This document shows positions 27,548-35,769 of a DNA stretch of 64,000 nt, one piece after another; within the stretch, counting starts at the first letter, position 1; each line of letters starts with the position of its first letter. The notes under the pieces were generated by a model. The model did not search any database, had not been told where the DNA came from, and worked only from the letters and a program-made list of their open reading frames with translations. A program made the position numbers and the translations under genes. The DNA lies in the NCBI RefSeq assembly GCF_030297675.1, contig NZ_AP028142.1:806001-870000 (forward strand). The letters run 5' to 3'. The stretch comes from Polynucleobacter sp. HIN11. Lineage in GTDB: Bacteria; Pseudomonadota; Gammaproteobacteria; Burkholderiales; Burkholderiaceae.

Positions 27548-28447
27548 ATGAGTGCAAAGAAATTGGGTTTTGTTGGATTAGGCATTATGGGTTCACCAAT
27601 GGCTGGTCATTTGATTAAGGGTGGTCATTCGGTCTATTTAGCAACCCGTAGCCAAGTACCCGAGGAGCTCATCAAGGCCGGCGGGATTGCCTGTAAGACC
27701 CCTGCCGAAGTGGCTCAGCATGCCGACATCATCTTCACAATGGTTCCTGATACACCCGATGTTGAAAAAGTTCTGTTTGGGGAGAACGGTATCGCATCCG
27801 GAATTAGTAAAGGCAAGATTGTGGTGGATATGAGTTCCATCTCACCAATTGCGACCAAAGAGTTTGCTAAAAAGCTCAACGATCTTGGGTGTAACTATGT
27901 CGACGCCCCGGTATCGGGTGGTCAAGTAGGCGCACAAAACGCCACGCTCTCGATTATGGTTGGAGGAGACGAAGCGGTATTTAATCAAGTCAAGCCGCTC
28001 TTTGAGCTCATGGGTAAAAACATTAACCTAGTGGGTGGTAATGGAGCAGGGCAAACCGCAAAAGTGGCTAATCAAATCATTGTGGCTCTCAATATTGAGG
28101 CGGTTGGTGAGGCTCTCTTATTTGCTGCTAAAGCAGGTGCTGATCCAGCTAAGGTTCGTCAAGCCTTGATGGGCGGCTTTGCAAGCTCGAAAATTTTGGA
28201 AGTGCATGGTGAGCGCATGGTCAATCGCACCTTTAATCCAGGCTTTCGGATTGAGTTACATCAAAAGGATTTGAACTTGGCGCTTAGCAGTGCCAAAGCA
28301 CTCGGCGTTTCATTACCCAATACGGCGACTGCCCAAGAGTTATTTAACTCCTGCGCAGCTCACGGTGGCAAGGCCTGGGACCATTCAGCCATGGTAAAGG
28401 CGCTCGAGACCTTAGCCAACTTTGAGATTGGACAAAAAGCAAACTAA
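27548..28447 (+). CDS. glxR: Tartronate semialdehyde reductase (2-hydroxy-3-oxopropionate reductase)
   Basis: 299 residues. NAD(P)H-dependent reduction of tartronate semialdehyde to D-glycerate, the last step of the glycerate pathway from glyoxylate. Seen: dinucleotide motif GFVGLGIMGSPMAGHL at about 8-23, substrate motif DAPVSGGQVGAQNATLSIMVGG near 120, catalytic Lys in GQTAKVANQIIVALNIEAVGEAL near 171-175, and KDLNLALSSAKALG. Third gene after gcl and hyi. No glycerate kinase gene lies in the window, so entry into glycolysis must use one encoded elsewhere. Confidence 0.95.
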   Translation: MSAKKLGFVGLGIMGSPMAGHLIKGGHSVYLATRSQVPEELIKAGGIACKTPAEVAQHADIIFTMVPDTPDVEKVLFGENGIASGISKGKIVVDMSSISPIATKEFAKKLNDLGCNYVDAPVSGGQVGAQNATLSIMVGGDEAVFNQVKPLFELMGKNINLVGGNGAGQTAKVANQIIVALNIEAVGEALLFAAKAGADPAKVRQALMGGFASSKILEVHGERMVNRTFNPGFRIELHQKDLNLALSSAKALGVSLPNTATAQELFNSCAAHGGKAWDHSAMVKALETLANFEIGQKAN

Positions 28448-28453
28448 GACACT

Positions 28454-29059
28454 ATGCCCGATCATCCTGATCTGCTAATTGTCTATTTGCACGGATTTCG
28501 GTCCTCACCGAACTCCTCCAAAGCACAACTGACCAGGGATGCAATTGCATCCCTCGTTGAAAAAGGCAAATCCATTGACTGGTATTGCCCTCAATTGCCC
28601 CCATCACCCGCAGAGGCGATCGCGATGATCAAGGCAAAAATTGAAACAGTAAATCCCAAACGGATTGGTTTTATTGGCTCATCGCTTGGTGGCTTCTATG
28701 CAACTCATTTAGCCGAGCAATTCCCGAATGCGCGCGCTGTGTTGCTTAATCCAGCAGTACGAGCCGCTCGGGAATTGGCACCTTATGTTGGGCAACTGAC
28801 TGCCTATGACAGTGATGAGCCTTTTGATTGGCGCGCCGAGTATGTGGAGCAGTTGCGTGCCCAGCAAGTCGAAGCGATCACCCATCCCGAGCGCTATTTA
28901 CTGGTTGCGGCAACAGGCGATGAGTTACTCGACTGGCATGAGATGGTTGACTTTTACCCCAATGCGAACCATGTCGTAATTGAGGGGAGCGATCATGGCA
29001 TCACAGAGTATCCTCTGTATTTAGATCGTGTAGTTCACTTTGCCAGTTATCTCGACTAA
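28454..29059 (+). CDS. YqiA/UPF0227-family alpha/beta hydrolase (esterase)
   Basis: 201 residues. The alpha/beta hydrolase signs are YLHGFRSSPNSSKA near 11-24, the nucleophile elbow GSSLGGFYATHLA near 76, and the late GSDHGITEYP with the catalytic His. YqiA-type proteins are small soluble esterases with unclear natural substrates. It starts six bases after glxR, so it is in the gcl transcript, but nothing ties it to glyoxylate. Its last four bases overlap the stop of the convergent LysR gene. Confidence 0.85.
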   Translation: MPDHPDLLIVYLHGFRSSPNSSKAQLTRDAIASLVEKGKSIDWYCPQLPPSPAEAIAMIKAKIETVNPKRIGFIGSSLGGFYATHLAEQFPNARAVLLNPAVRAARELAPYVGQLTAYDSDEPFDWRAEYVEQLRAQQVEAITHPERYLLVAATGDELLDWHEMVDFYPNANHVVIEGSDHGITEYPLYLDRVVHFASYLD

Positions 29060-29916
29060 GAACTAGAATTAATCCCAGTTCTAAATTGTTCTTCAATCGC
29101 TTTGGTGATTTTGGTGCGGGCATGATTTTTTCGTTCAAGTAGGCCCACCCGACGATAAATCGTTTTACGGGGCGGATTTGCAATCACAATTCGTTTGTCT
29201 TTATCCCACTCAACATTGGCTAATTTTGGTACTACGGCATAGCCGAAGCCTTGGCGAACTAATTCAATAATGGCCTCAACCGAGTTAACCACCATGCTGT
29301 TGCGTATCTCTAAACCATTGACCCGAATAAAGCGATCGACTAGCTCCCCAGTCCAGGTTTTGGGTTCAAACCGAATGAAGGGGAGATTGGCAGGGTCCTT
29401 GCCTTTGGGGTATATCAAGATCATGGGCTCTTCATACAGCAAGGTCCAGCGAACACTTTTGGGTAATGCGTAAGGGGATTCAGTAACGATGGCTGCATCG
29501 AGCATGCCATCAATCACTTGTTGCAAAAAATCGCTCGATAGGCCGGTACTAATTTTTAATTCAAGGCCTGGATACTCATCTTTCAAATGATCCAATGTTT
29601 TACCAAACTGGCCCATCAGGCTTGAGACCAAGGCGCCCACTGTGAGCGAGCCAGAGAGACCTGTACGAAACTGACTTCCGAGGGATTCATAGCGGGAGAG
29701 AATATCTTGGATGGGCTCAATCAGAGCGCGGCCTTGATTATTGAGGATTAGTGAGCGTTTATTGCGATCAAATAGCGTCACACCCAATTCGGCCTCGAGC
29801 TGTGCAAGCTGTTGTCCTGCAGCAGCGGGGGTCAAGCCAATTTCACGGGCCGCAGCAGCCACGCTGTTGTGACGCGTGATGGCGATGAAATTTTTAAGTA
29901 CCCGGATGCTGGTCAT
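29056..29916 (-). CDS. LysR-family regulator divergent from the Sdh/fumarase operon
   Basis: 286 residues. N-terminal helix-turn-helix RHNSVAAAAREIGLTPAAAGQQLAQLEAELG at about 14-44, then an effector-binding domain (AIVTESPYALPKSVRW, VNSVEAIIELVRQGFGYAVVPKLA). Divergent by 82 bases from the six-gene operon starting at 29999 and convergent with the YqiA-like gene, so the likely target is the operon. The ligand is unknown; a C4-type dicarboxylate would fit the neighbours. Confidence 0.88.
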   Translation of the reverse strand: MTSIRVLKNFIAITRHNSVAAAAREIGLTPAAAGQQLAQLEAELGVTLFDRNKRSLILNNQGRALIEPIQDILSRYESLGSQFRTGLSGSLTVGALVSSLMGQFGKTLDHLKDEYPGLELKISTGLSSDFLQQVIDGMLDAAIVTESPYALPKSVRWTLLYEEPMILIYPKGKDPANLPFIRFEPKTWTGELVDRFIRVNGLEIRNSMVVNSVEAIIELVRQGFGYAVVPKLANVEWDKDKRIVIANPPRKTIYRRVGLLERKNHARTKITKAIEEQFRTGINSSS

Positions 29917-29922
29917 TGATTC

Positions 29923-29961
29923 AATAGTAAATAATTTTTTTATCTCAATTAAAATACTATT
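29923..29961. promoter_or_regulatory. Inverted repeat in the LysR-sdhB divergent gap
   Basis: AATAGTA at 29923-29929 and TACTATT at 29955-29961 form a perfect 7-bp dyad with a 25-base AT-rich spacer, immediately upstream of the operon and next to the LysR start. A candidate operator; it could also be chance in AT-rich DNA. Confidence 0.35.
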
Positions 29962-29986
29962 CGATTTATTTTTTATTGTCTATCCC

Positions 29987-29992
29987 TATAAT
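29987..29992 (+). promoter_or_regulatory. Perfect -10 hexamer placed for a leaderless operon start
   Basis: TATAAT ends six bases before the ATG at 29999, the same geometry as at purL. No ribosome site fits in the gap and the -35 region is poor, as expected for an activator-dependent promoter. Confidence 0.4.
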
Positions 29993-29998
29993 GTTTAC

Positions 29999-30730
29999 AT
30001 GAATCCAAGCATCCTCAAAGTAAAAGTCTGGCGGGGCACCGATGACGGTGAGTTCGTAGAGTACGACGTGCCACGTGCCGCCAATCAAACAGTATTGGAC
30101 GTAGTTACCTACATCCAACGCAAAATTGACCCAACTCTAAGCTATCGTTTTGCATGTCGTGTAGGAATGTGCGGCTCCTGTGCGATGACCGTCAACGGTA
30201 AAGCACGTTGGACCTGCCGTACTCATGTTGCCAAAATTGCAGATCAAAATACGCTTGAGATTGCGCCTCTCGATAATCTACCCATCATCAAAGACCTGGC
30301 CACCGATATGCGCGAGTTCTTTGACAAGATGAGTAAGGCGGTGGGTTACTTTAAAGGTGATAAAACCCGATTTGATGATTTTGCGCAAGTCAAACCAGAT
30401 TCAGAGGAGCGTCAATTGGCGAATGCTGGTATTGAGTGCATTGGTTGTGGGGTTTGCTACGCCTCGTGTGAGGTGGTCTCCGCACGTGATAGTTATTTAG
30501 GTCCAGCCGCCCTCAATCGTGCCTGGACCCTAGTGAACGATGAACGCGATACCCAGCAACTGGATCGCTTGCGTGCGGTCGCTGGGGATGCAGGATGTCA
30601 TTCATGCCATACGCAAGGTACCTGCTCAGAGCGCTGCCCTAAACAGATTGAGCCAACCGCTGGTATTGCAGGATTGAAAAAGATGGTTGGTCGTGCAGCA
30701 GTTAGGGGTAGCAAATGGGGCAAACTGTAA
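29999..30730 (+). CDS. Succinate dehydrogenase/fumarate reductase-like iron-sulfur subunit
   Basis: 243 residues from the ATG at 29999; longer frames run into the LysR gene. The N-terminal plant-ferredoxin domain has C-x4-C-x2-C-x11-C (CRVGMCGSC...TC) for a [2Fe-2S] cluster. The C-terminal domain has CIGCGVCYASCEVV and CHSCHTQGTCSERCPKQIEP for the [4Fe-4S] and [3Fe-4S]-type clusters. It wires electrons between flavin and membrane quinone. First gene of a six-gene operon (B subunit, two anchors, hydratase alpha and beta, flavoprotein). This order is unlike the usual sdhCDAB, so it is a second, specialised complex. Confidence 0.88.
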   Translation: MNPSILKVKVWRGTDDGEFVEYDVPRAANQTVLDVVTYIQRKIDPTLSYRFACRVGMCGSCAMTVNGKARWTCRTHVAKIADQNTLEIAPLDNLPIIKDLATDMREFFDKMSKAVGYFKGDKTRFDDFAQVKPDSEERQLANAGIECIGCGVCYASCEVVSARDSYLGPAALNRAWTLVNDERDTQQLDRLRAVAGDAGCHSCHTQGTCSERCPKQIEPTAGIAGLKKMVGRAAVRGSKWGKL

Positions 30731-31080
30731 TGACTAGCGGCGCGATTCTTCAAGCCAAACTTTGGTACTACCAACGGATCAGCGCCATGGTACTTACACT
30801 ATGCGTTGCAATTCATCTGGTGATCATCTACTACGCAATACAGGATGGCCTGACTGCTGGAGAAATCTTGGCGCGTACGCGAGGTAATCTTGCCTTTGCT
30901 CTTTTCTATGAGATCTTTGTTCTGGCTTGCTTTGTTCATGCGCCCATTGGCTTAGCGAATATTCTGCGTGAGAACATCCAAAGCGCATTTCTGATTAGAG
31001 CGCTCCCAATATTGCTTGCGGCATTCATCCTGATCTTGGGAACGGCTGCTGTTATTGGCGTAGTGTGGGGTGCGCCATGA
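30730..31080 (+). CDS. Membrane anchor subunit 1 of the Sdh/Frd-like complex
   Basis: 116 residues if started at the ATG 30730, which overlaps the previous stop as TAATG; an ATG 15 bases upstream is also possible. Three hydrophobic helices, about 14-34, 59-75 and 90-110, and a HAPIGLANILRE segment resembling the His-x-x-x-Gly haem or quinone loop of SdhC/SdhD proteins. Pairs with the next gene to form the two-chain anchor. The start overlap suggests translational coupling. Confidence 0.75.
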   Translation: MTSGAILQAKLWYYQRISAMVLTLCVAIHLVIIYYAIQDGLTAGEILARTRGNLAFALFYEIFVLACFVHAPIGLANILRENIQSAFLIRALPILLAAFILILGTAAVIGVVWGAP

Positions 31081-31439
31081 GCAAGGCGGGGCGTCGACTC
31101 GACTTTCGAACCAAGGCGCATTGGTCTTACTTTGCCTATTACCTGCATCGCGTCTCTGGACTCTTGCTAGCGTGCTTTTTGCCACTGCACTTTTTTTTCC
31201 TCTCGCGCTCCCTGTACGGAGAAGCGGAACTGGGACGGTATCTGCAGTTTACCGACCATCCCATGGTCAAGTTTGGTGAATGGGGACTGGTGACTTTGTT
31301 AGCCCTTCATCTAATTGGCGGCACCCGTTTATTGGTGATCGAGTTTGGAATCTGGAAAGGCCTTCGTAAGGCCTGGGTGCAGGTGACCTTAATTGGCTCC
31401 TTAATTAGTGGAGCCTTGTTTTTAATTCTTTCTCGCTAA
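31077..31439 (+). CDS. Membrane anchor subunit 2 of the Sdh/Frd-like complex (cytochrome b-like)
   Basis: 120 residues from the ATG at 31077, overlapping the previous stop as ATGA. Helices at about 20-42, 68-88 and 98-118. YYLHRVSGLLLACFLPLHFF resembles the first helix of SdhC (S-x-x-HR-x-TG), and LLALHLIGGTRLLVIEF matches the H-x3-G-x-R haem-ligand segment, so a b-type haem is plausible. It ends 12 bases before the hydratase alpha gene. Confidence 0.78.
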   Translation: MSKAGRRLDFRTKAHWSYFAYYLHRVSGLLLACFLPLHFFFLSRSLYGEAELGRYLQFTDHPMVKFGEWGLVTLLALHLIGGTRLLVIEFGIWKGLRKAWVQVTLIGSLISGALFLILSR

Positions 31440-31451
31440 GGCGAATCATTT

Positions 31452-32327
31452 ATGGAACTGAACCTGCAACACGTTGAAGATGCATGCAAAGAGCTTTACA
31501 TCCGGGCCCTGAAATTATTACCTGACGATATTAAAGAGGGAATTAACGATCTCAAACAGAAAGAGCGCGATGCTCGCGCGCAAGTAGTGCTGGGGACGAT
31601 GGTCACGAATATTGCCGTGGCAGAACGTGAAGATAATCTGCTTTGTCAAGATACGGGATTGCCAATCTATAACGTTTGGATTGGTCGAGATGTTCAATTT
31701 GATGGAGTCCAGCTGAAGCAGGCGATTCGAAAGGGCTGTGAGCGGGCCACAACGGAATACCCCTTACGCTCATCCGTTGTGCACCCCATCACCCGAAAAA
31801 ATAATCACACCTCCACTGGTATTGACATGCCAGCAATTCATATTGATTTTATGGATAAGCCCGGCGTGATTGAGATTGAAATGATTCCAAAGGGTAGTGG
31901 CTCGGAGAATAATTCCTTTCTGAAGATGGCGATTCCAGCAGAAGGAATCTTAGGAGTTAAAGCATTTGTCATTGAGAGCGTTGTCAACGCTGGCGGTAAG
32001 ACCTGTCCACCGACCATTGTTGGTGTTGGGGTGGGCGGCACATCCGACCAATGCGTGGCACTTGCAAAGCGCGCTGCTACTCGGCCGCTTGGCACTATTT
32101 GCAGTGATGCGGAAGGCGCCAAGTTGGAGAAGGAGCTAAGTACCGCAGTCAATCAACTCGGAATTGGTCCCCAGGGACTTGGTGGTGATGGTACAGCGTT
32201 TGCAGTGCATGTGGAATTGGCGGCTACGCATATCACCATGAACCCTGTTGCAGTCAATATGCAATGCCACTCGGCGCGACGCGCGCGGGCATCGATTGGA
32301 TCACACGGTATTGAATACGGCTTTTAA
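31452..32327 (+). CDS. Class I fumarase-type hydratase, alpha subunit (fumarase or tartrate/mesaconate-type)
   Basis: 291 residues. Two-subunit class I hydro-lyases (fumarase, L-tartrate dehydratase, mesaconase-like) use a [4Fe-4S] cluster held by three cysteines. All three are visible: LLCQDTGLP (Cys-65), GGKTCPPTIVG (about 185) and NMQCHSARR (about 272). The PKGSGSENNSFLKM block is nearer to two-chain fumarases than to E. coli TtdA, which reads differently there. It is placed inside a succinate-dehydrogenase-like operon, so the pair would hydrate the alkene made by the flavoprotein. The exact substrate is open. Confidence 0.85.
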   Translation: MELNLQHVEDACKELYIRALKLLPDDIKEGINDLKQKERDARAQVVLGTMVTNIAVAEREDNLLCQDTGLPIYNVWIGRDVQFDGVQLKQAIRKGCERATTEYPLRSSVVHPITRKNNHTSTGIDMPAIHIDFMDKPGVIEIEMIPKGSGSENNSFLKMAIPAEGILGVKAFVIESVVNAGGKTCPPTIVGVGVGGTSDQCVALAKRAATRPLGTICSDAEGAKLEKELSTAVNQLGIGPQGLGGDGTAFAVHVELAATHITMNPVAVNMQCHSARRARASIGSHGIEYGF

Positions 32328-32335
32328 GGAAGATC

Positions 32336-32944
32336 ATGGCGCACTACAACCTAGCAACACCAGTCAGTGAGGGTGATATCCGCAAGTTGAGGATTAATGA
32401 CACCGTTACCTTACAACAGACCTTATTTGGTATCCGCGATGCAACGCAAATTCATTTATTTGATCGGGGACGAAAAACTAAATTTGATCTTCAGGGGCAT
32501 GCTGTGATTCATACAGCACCCAATGTTCGTAAAGTGCCTATTAGTTCTGAGTTCCCAGCGGGTTATGAGCCGATTTGCATTGGCACAACCACATCGGATC
32601 GAATGGAGCGGTTTACAGAACCTCTCATGCGGGAATACGGGGTTCGCATGATTGTGGGTAAAGGTGGCTTACGGGAATCATCCGCAAAAGCGTTTGAGCA
32701 GTTCGGTGGCGTCTATCTTGCCATTATTGGTGGTACTGCGGCTCTTGAGACTACCTGGATTGACCAAATTGAGGACGTGGATCTCGATGACCTAAACCCT
32801 GAATCACTCTGGAAGTTCAAAATTAATCAATTTGGTCCTTTGTTAGTGGCGATGGACAGCCACGGGGGCAGCATCTATCAAGAGGTGAAATCCGATGTTG
32901 CAAGTAACAAAGAAGCGGTACTTAAAAGCTTAGGCATTGTCTAA
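32336..32944 (+). CDS. Class I fumarase-type hydratase, beta subunit
   Basis: 202 residues, the usual length of the TtdB/fumarase C-terminal chain. Seen: VSEGDIRKLRINDTVTLQQ opening, MIVGKGGL near 103, the GGVYLAIIGGTAALET core and the FGPLLVAMDSHGGSIY signature. Starts eight bases after alpha and with it forms the oxygen-sensitive heteromeric enzyme. E. coli FumA/FumB carry both parts in one chain. Confidence 0.88.
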   Translation: MAHYNLATPVSEGDIRKLRINDTVTLQQTLFGIRDATQIHLFDRGRKTKFDLQGHAVIHTAPNVRKVPISSEFPAGYEPICIGTTTSDRMERFTEPLMREYGVRMIVGKGGLRESSAKAFEQFGGVYLAIIGGTAALETTWIDQIEDVDLDDLNPESLWKFKINQFGPLLVAMDSHGGSIYQEVKSDVASNKEAVLKSLGIV

Positions 32945-32961
32945 AGAAAGAGAAGGTTGGT

Positions 32962-34683
32962 ATGCCATCGATTGAAACCATTCAAACTGATATCTTGGTC
33001 CTAGGCTCCGGCGGGGCAGGTCTCTTTGCAGCTTTGCATGCGCATCAAGCCAACCCAAATTTGCATATTACGATTGCAGTAAAAGGTCTTTTGGGCAAAT
33101 GCGGTTGCACTCGTATGGTTCAAGGCGGCTATAACGTTGCGCTGGCCGAGGGTGATTCGGTTGAACGCCACTTTATGGACACCATCGAGGGTGGCAAATG
33201 GCTATCTGATCAAGAGCTCGCTTGGACCTTGGTGACTAAATCGGTTGAACGAATTCATGAGCTCGAGAATGAATTGGGCTGTTTCTTTGATCGCAACCCT
33301 GATGGCACGATTCATCAAAAAGCATTTGCTGGACAAACCTTCGATCGTACGGTTCATAAGGGCGATCTCACTGGAATTGAAATCATTAATCGCTTAGCAG
33401 AGCAAGTTTGGGCTCGTGGAATTCATCGCTTAGAGGAACATCGTGCGATCGAATTAATTAAAAGCACCGACGGTAAAGCAATTGCTGGAGTATTAATGCT
33501 CAATATGCGCACTGGTCAATTTGTGATGGTGCGTGCAAAGGCAGTCTTATTGGGAACCGGTGGCGGCCCCACGATGTATAAATACCATACCCCATCGGGT
33601 GATAAAAGCTGTGATGGATTGGCCATGGCCCTTCGAGCAGGATTGACGCTGCGCGATATGGAAATGGTGCAGTTTCATCCAACTGGAATGTTGGCTGGCC
33701 CCAATACGCGTATGACCGGAACGGTTTTGGAGGAGGGTTTACGAGGAGCGGGTGGTTACCTACTAAACGGTAATCAAGAGCGCTTTATGGGTAACTACGA
33801 TCCACGCAATGAGCGCGCCACACGTGATATTGTCTCGCGCTCGATTTACTCCGAAATGCGCGCTGGGCGGGTTAGCCCAAATGGTGGGGTTTATATTCAG
33901 ATGCATCATCTGGGGCCCGACAATGTTCGTAAATTGTTCAAAGGAATGGTCGAGCGTTGTGCCGACTCGGGATTTGATTTGGCAGGAGGATTGGTTGAAG
34001 TTGTTCCCACCGCCCATTACATGATGGGTGGAGTGGTGTTCCACGCGGACACTAGTACGGATCTGCCTGGCCTATTTGCTGCTGGTGAAGATACCGGTGG
34101 CGTTCATGGTGCGAACCGATTGGGCGGTAATGGTGTTGCAAACTCCACAGTATTTGGTGGGATTGCCGGCGATACGATGGCGCGCTATGTATCCGATCGA
34201 GAGTTCTTGGAATTTGATCCCGTAATGATCGAACAAAGTATTGCGATACATCGCAAACCACTAACACAAGCCCAAGGGGATATTGAGTTCATTCGCGATG
34301 AGTTGGCTGATTGCATGTGGGATCAGGTGGGTATCTTACGTAATCGCAAGGATTTAGAAGCGGCCCGGGAACGCTTAGATCGCTTAGATCAAATGTTGCA
34401 AACCATGGGTGTGGGTGATACCAACCCTGCATTTAATCTTACATGGCAGGATTGGATGAATTTACGTAATCTATTGCTAGTTAGCAAAACAGTTGTAGGG
34501 GCTGCCATCGCTCGCGAGAACTCTCGGGGGGCGCATTATCGTGAGGACTACCCTGAAGAAGGCGACCTGGAAACTTCCTACTATACGGCTGTGCAAATGG
34601 TTGGCGATCAATTAACGATCGATAAAAAACCAGTGATATTTAGCATGGTCAAACCAGGTGAAACCATTTTGGTGGAGGCATAA
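32962..34683 (+). CDS. FAD-binding flavoprotein subunit, succinate dehydrogenase/fumarate reductase family
   Basis: 573 residues. FAD motif VLGSGGAGLFAAL at about 13-25. The catalytic set of the family is present: MVQFHPTG (His about 240), the TVLEEGLRGAGG loop, the RDIVSRS Arg about 290, TAHYMMGG (His about 351) and HGANRLGGN (Arg about 386). The His that carries covalent FAD in SdhA/FrdA is missing: the aligned stretch reads KCGCTRMVQGG, so FAD is probably non-covalent. In E. coli FrdA, loss of that His keeps fumarate reduction but abolishes succinate oxidation. Last gene of the operon, far from its B subunit, which is unusual. Confidence 0.87.
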   Translation: MPSIETIQTDILVLGSGGAGLFAALHAHQANPNLHITIAVKGLLGKCGCTRMVQGGYNVALAEGDSVERHFMDTIEGGKWLSDQELAWTLVTKSVERIHELENELGCFFDRNPDGTIHQKAFAGQTFDRTVHKGDLTGIEIINRLAEQVWARGIHRLEEHRAIELIKSTDGKAIAGVLMLNMRTGQFVMVRAKAVLLGTGGGPTMYKYHTPSGDKSCDGLAMALRAGLTLRDMEMVQFHPTGMLAGPNTRMTGTVLEEGLRGAGGYLLNGNQERFMGNYDPRNERATRDIVSRSIYSEMRAGRVSPNGGVYIQMHHLGPDNVRKLFKGMVERCADSGFDLAGGLVEVVPTAHYMMGGVVFHADTSTDLPGLFAAGEDTGGVHGANRLGGNGVANSTVFGGIAGDTMARYVSDREFLEFDPVMIEQSIAIHRKPLTQAQGDIEFIRDELADCMWDQVGILRNRKDLEAARERLDRLDQMLQTMGVGDTNPAFNLTWQDWMNLRNLLLVSKTVVGAAIARENSRGAHYREDYPEEGDLETSYYTAVQMVGDQLTIDKKPVIFSMVKPGETILVEA

Positions 34684-34707
34684 AAAAAGCCCAGATCAAC
34701 TGGGCTT
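34682..34707 (-). terminator. Rho-independent terminator of the Bug receptor gene (minus strand)
   Basis: AAGCCCAG-ATCAA-CTGGGCTT, an 8-bp perfect stem at 34687-34707. Read on the minus strand it ends in a T run (A run at 34682-34688). The A run overlaps the flavoprotein stop codon; the hairpin may also end the plus-strand operon. Confidence 0.78.
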
Positions 34708-34730
34708 AAGAGATATGAAGGGTTTTATTG

Positions 34731-35711
34731 TTATTGACTTAAATTGCGAGCCTTCACAATCTTTTCCCAGTTTGCACCTTCTTTTTTAATCTGAGCTGCA
34801 AATTCTTGTGGTGTATTAAGAACCGGGGTTAAGCCAGCACCTTCAACGCGTGCCTTAAACTCAGGGTTCTTAAAGGCTTCTAGAGTTGATCGATAAATTT
34901 TGTCGACAATCGCATTGGGTGTGCCAGAAGGAACCACTAAACCAAACCAACCCGTGTTTTCAAAACCAGGAATTGTTTCTGCAATGGTAGGTACGTCTGG
35001 TAATTGTGGAACGCGTTTCGCACTGGTAACGCCCAGAGGACGAATCTGCCCCGATTTTGCAAAGCCAGTCGCAGCAGTTAAGTTACCCACCATAAAATCA
35101 ATTTGACCAGCAACCAAGTCGTTTAATGCTGCAGATTCACCCTTGTAAGGAACGTGGGTGGCATTGATGCCAGCAGCATAGGTAAAGTTTTCACCCGCCA
35201 TATGCACTTGGCTACCAATACCTGCAGAACCAAAGTTGAGGTTCTTGGTTTTAGCCAATGCAATTAATTCCTTAACGTTCTTCGCAGGTACCTTTGGGTT
35301 CACCGATAGAAGCATTGGGCCGCTTGCGACATTGGTTACAACCTTGAAATCCTTGTCGTAATCGATTGGCAACTTCTTATAAAGGTAGGGATTTACGGTC
35401 AACATACTGCCTGAAGCCAGCATGATGGTGTATCCATCGGCAGGGGACTTAGCTACTAAATCCGCAGCGATATTGCCTCCCGCACCGCCTTTGTTCTCCA
35501 CAATCACGTTTTGTTTCCACTCGGTGCTTAATTGCTGGGCCAACAAACGACCCAAAATATCGGTGGTACCACCAGCAGCAAAGGGAATCACAAGCTTTAC
35601 AGGCTTATCAGGCCAGCTTTGCGCCTGAATCGAAGGGCTTGTGAACGCGATCGAACTGGCCGCCACAAGACCCAAGGCAAACTTCATACGACTAAGTACG
35701 GTTTTATACAT
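34731..35711 (-). CDS. Bug/TctC-family solute receptor, candidate sulfolactate receptor
   Basis: 326 residues. Signal peptide about 1-30 ending IQAQ; the mature chain starts SWPDKPVKLVIPFAAGGTTDILGR, a typical Bug receptor, with KSPADGYTIMLAS and VPYKGESAAL loops. Back to back with slcC across about 90 bases, so probably co-regulated with sulfolactate catabolism. Some characterised sulfolactate degraders import their substrate with a tripartite tricarboxylate transporter, whose receptor is this kind of protein. The TctA/TctB-like membrane parts are not in the window. Alternatively it serves the upstream Sdh/fumarase operon. The ligand cannot be read from sequence. Confidence 0.87.
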   Translation of the reverse strand: MYKTVLSRMKFALGLVAASSIAFTSPSIQAQSWPDKPVKLVIPFAAGGTTDILGRLLAQQLSTEWKQNVIVENKGGAGGNIAADLVAKSPADGYTIMLASGSMLTVNPYLYKKLPIDYDKDFKVVTNVASGPMLLSVNPKVPAKNVKELIALAKTKNLNFGSAGIGSQVHMAGENFTYAAGINATHVPYKGESAALNDLVAGQIDFMVGNLTAATGFAKSGQIRPLGVTSAKRVPQLPDVPTIAETIPGFENTGWFGLVVPSGTPNAIVDKIYRSTLEAFKNPEFKARVEGAGLTPVLNTPQEFAAQIKKEGANWEKIVKARNLSQ

Positions 35712-35769
35712 ACTGATCTCCTTGGTTATCTATCTTCTGATCCATTTAATCACATATTCGATCGGCCGC

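Noticed and set aside
31452..32944. L-tartrate dehydratase TtdAB
   Set aside because: Same family and lengths, but the PKGSGSENN block resembles two-chain fumarases more than TtdA. I kept the substrate open instead of naming tartrate.
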